A stretch of 64,000 bases of DNA from Candidula unifasciata (taxonomy: Eukaryota; Mollusca; Gastropoda; Stylommatophora; Geomitridae): NCBI GenBank assembly GCA_905116865.2, contig CAJHNH020007902.1:254376-318375 (forward strand). The letters run 5' to 3'. The position numbers and the translations under genes are program-made. The notes under the pieces are model-generated. The model was not told where the DNA came from. It made no database searches and saw only the letters and a list, made by a program, of their open reading frames with translations. How positions within the stretch are numbered: the stretch's first letter is position 1; every line of letters starts with the position of its first letter. Below are positions 62,816 through 64,000 of the stretch, piece after piece.

Positions 62816-62829
62816 GTGCCGGCATTGGT

Positions 62830-63280
62830 AACTGACTATTTCTATCAATAGTATACTGAAATTCTAGTGTAGGAGTGTTCGTATTGGCACATATGGCCGC
62901 TGCCTGGTGCATTTACTTTTCGCTGGGAGAGCTTCAATACTTTGTTTGGACTTACATGTTTTTCACTAGTTTCTGAATGTGACAGCGAGAGACATTTTGG
63001 GTCATTTCCACTAGCACAAGAAGGGAACAGTAACGGGGAAACCCTTCTGCAGTGAAGACAGAAAGTCGACTAACGACTAATGACGTTATCTTATCCTCTT
63101 GGCTTAGTCTCACATTGCAGGGTCGTTGAGGGCCTGCGCTATAATTAAAATCAAAATAACAACGCACGAACTATGTAGCTCCGGTGACACACCCTGAAAT
63201 CAAATGCAGTTTTCAAGCTTTTTATACATATGGATTGGGAATCACAAGAGATCGATTTTCATGATCTGACAGGAAGCTAT
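62830..63280. other. No supported gene
   Basis: 62830-62920 shares a repeat core with 6350-6480. The remainder is unrecognised. Confidence 0.35.
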
Positions 63281-63282
63281 GT

Positions 63283-63336
63283 TTAAATGTTAGCTGTGTA
63301 TCTTTTAGTGGACGTTGCAGAACCAAGTTGAAGAAG
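63283..63336 (-). mobile_element. SINE-A 3' fragment
   Basis: TTAGCTGTGTATCTTTTAGT and GGACGTTGCAGAACCAAG only. Confidence 0.6.
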
Positions 63337-63559
63337 AAGTGAAAGGGGGGGGGGAGGGGAGGAAAAGAAGGCGGAGTAGGAAGAGACGAATAAAACGATG
63401 AAGAAGACGAAAGTCCTGGAAAGCGACAGAAGAGGGAGGTGAAGAAAAGAACAAGGAATAGTAGGAGACAAATAAAACGAAGAAGAAAAAATCAATGAAT
63501 GCAGCTTTTTATTCCCGTTCCCTTCGTCCTGTAGTAGGCTGTCTTTCCATCTTCAATAA

Positions 63560-63797
63560 TTGGTTAGTTGCGTATCCTTTACAGGACGTTGCAGAACCAA
63601 CCCCAACAGCCCCTGGCTGTTTTGTGGTTTTTCTAGGCAAATTTACATCCAGTAGTTTGCCACTGGTTTCTGGACGGCCGGCTTTTTTGATACCTCTGTC
63701 GAAACCAACGCAAGGCGCATGGCCCGCAGCTGGGATCGAACCCGGCATCACGGCATTACGTAGCGTTCGCGTCGTCTTAGCCACAGAGCCGACATAT
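63560..63797 (-). mobile_element. SINE-A copy, full length
   Basis: Minus strand from TCGGCTCTGTGGCTAAGACG with B box GGGTTCGATCCCAGC to GGATACGCAACTAACC at 63563. Confidence 0.9.
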
Positions 63798-63799
63798 TG

Positions 63800-64000
63800 A
63801 ATAATACGACTCGTATTTACCCGTTGGCGAATAAAATATGGATTTAAACGGAACAAAATAAAGGGACTTGGGTAAGTGCTTCCGATGCCTCGAATACATC
63901 GAACTTATAAAATCCGTGTGTGATTTTAGTTTGTGTACGCTATTCCATGCTAAAAGAAAAACTCTTTCCTGTGGTAAATGAAAAATAAAAGCCAAAATAG
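63800..64000. other. No recognised feature
   Basis: AT-rich end of the window. Confidence 0.4.

Noticed and set aside
62457..62912. 151-codon Lys/Gln/Thr-rich protein
   Set aside because: Translation of the TTTTGC minisatellite; the same region is open in several frames on both strands.

Overview
The window is animal nuclear DNA with very high repeat content and large spliceosomal introns. I found no bacterial operons, rRNA or CRISPR. The only host gene I can support is the 5' (N-terminal) part of a TRPN1/NOMPC mechanosensory channel gene on the minus strand. A gastropod or other mollusc is the most likely source, but this is an inference: TRPN1 is kept by many invertebrates, one hAT element closely resembles the SPIN family (reported, from memory, in a pond snail among few invertebrates), and the density of SINEs, LINE 3' ends and microsatellites fits mollusc genomes. 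The species is not determined.

Gene layout. TRPN1 runs right to left from an ATG at 29522 to 1247 and continues past the left edge of the window. Twelve coding exons are supported by AG/GT sites and by unbroken frame. The first two (29261-29522, 26513-26670) encode a Ser-rich N-terminus and a short linker. Each later exon encodes one ankyrin repeat (99-114 bp, phase 0/0), except 7574-7774, which encodes two. The pieces join to 515 residues (1545 bp). The second ankyrin repeat expected from Drosophila NOMPC is not found, and the largest intron (18172-25632) lies where it should be.

Introns. They hold several GAA/TTC arrays (about 0.7 kb at 4058-4742, 1.3 kb at 9564-10885, plus 11694-11910 and 22668-22930), a compound CAGA/CAGG/GATA tract (20258-21226), a 150-bp higher-order GTA repeat (28621-29075), a 43-bp pyrimidine minisatellite (19610-20212), and a 44-bp minisatellite (16724-18057). 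The 44-bp unit is a copy of an exon end plus its splice donor, so the intron begins with about 30 tandem 5' splice sites. This is the most unusual object in the window.

Region 29.5-64 kb. I see no host gene. It is a patchwork of tRNA-derived SINEs (called here SINE-A, D, E, F), a GAA-tailed short element (family B), another interspersed repeat (family C), many 5'-truncated LINE 3' ends, a C-terminal fragment of a LINE with a restriction-like endonuclease, simple repeats, and a SPIN-like hAT element (53702-54731) with a 7/8-matching 8-bp target duplication that carries later SINE and LINE sequence. Several insertions are nested, with visible target-site duplications.

How the parts connect. 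LINE and SINE copies end in short simple tails (GAA, GAT, ATTG, ACTA). Several of the long microsatellites sit exactly at such 3' ends, so retrotransposition probably seeded much of the simple-sequence DNA, including arrays in the TRPN1 introns. Family and element names rest on recall of protein and repeat families, not on database searches.
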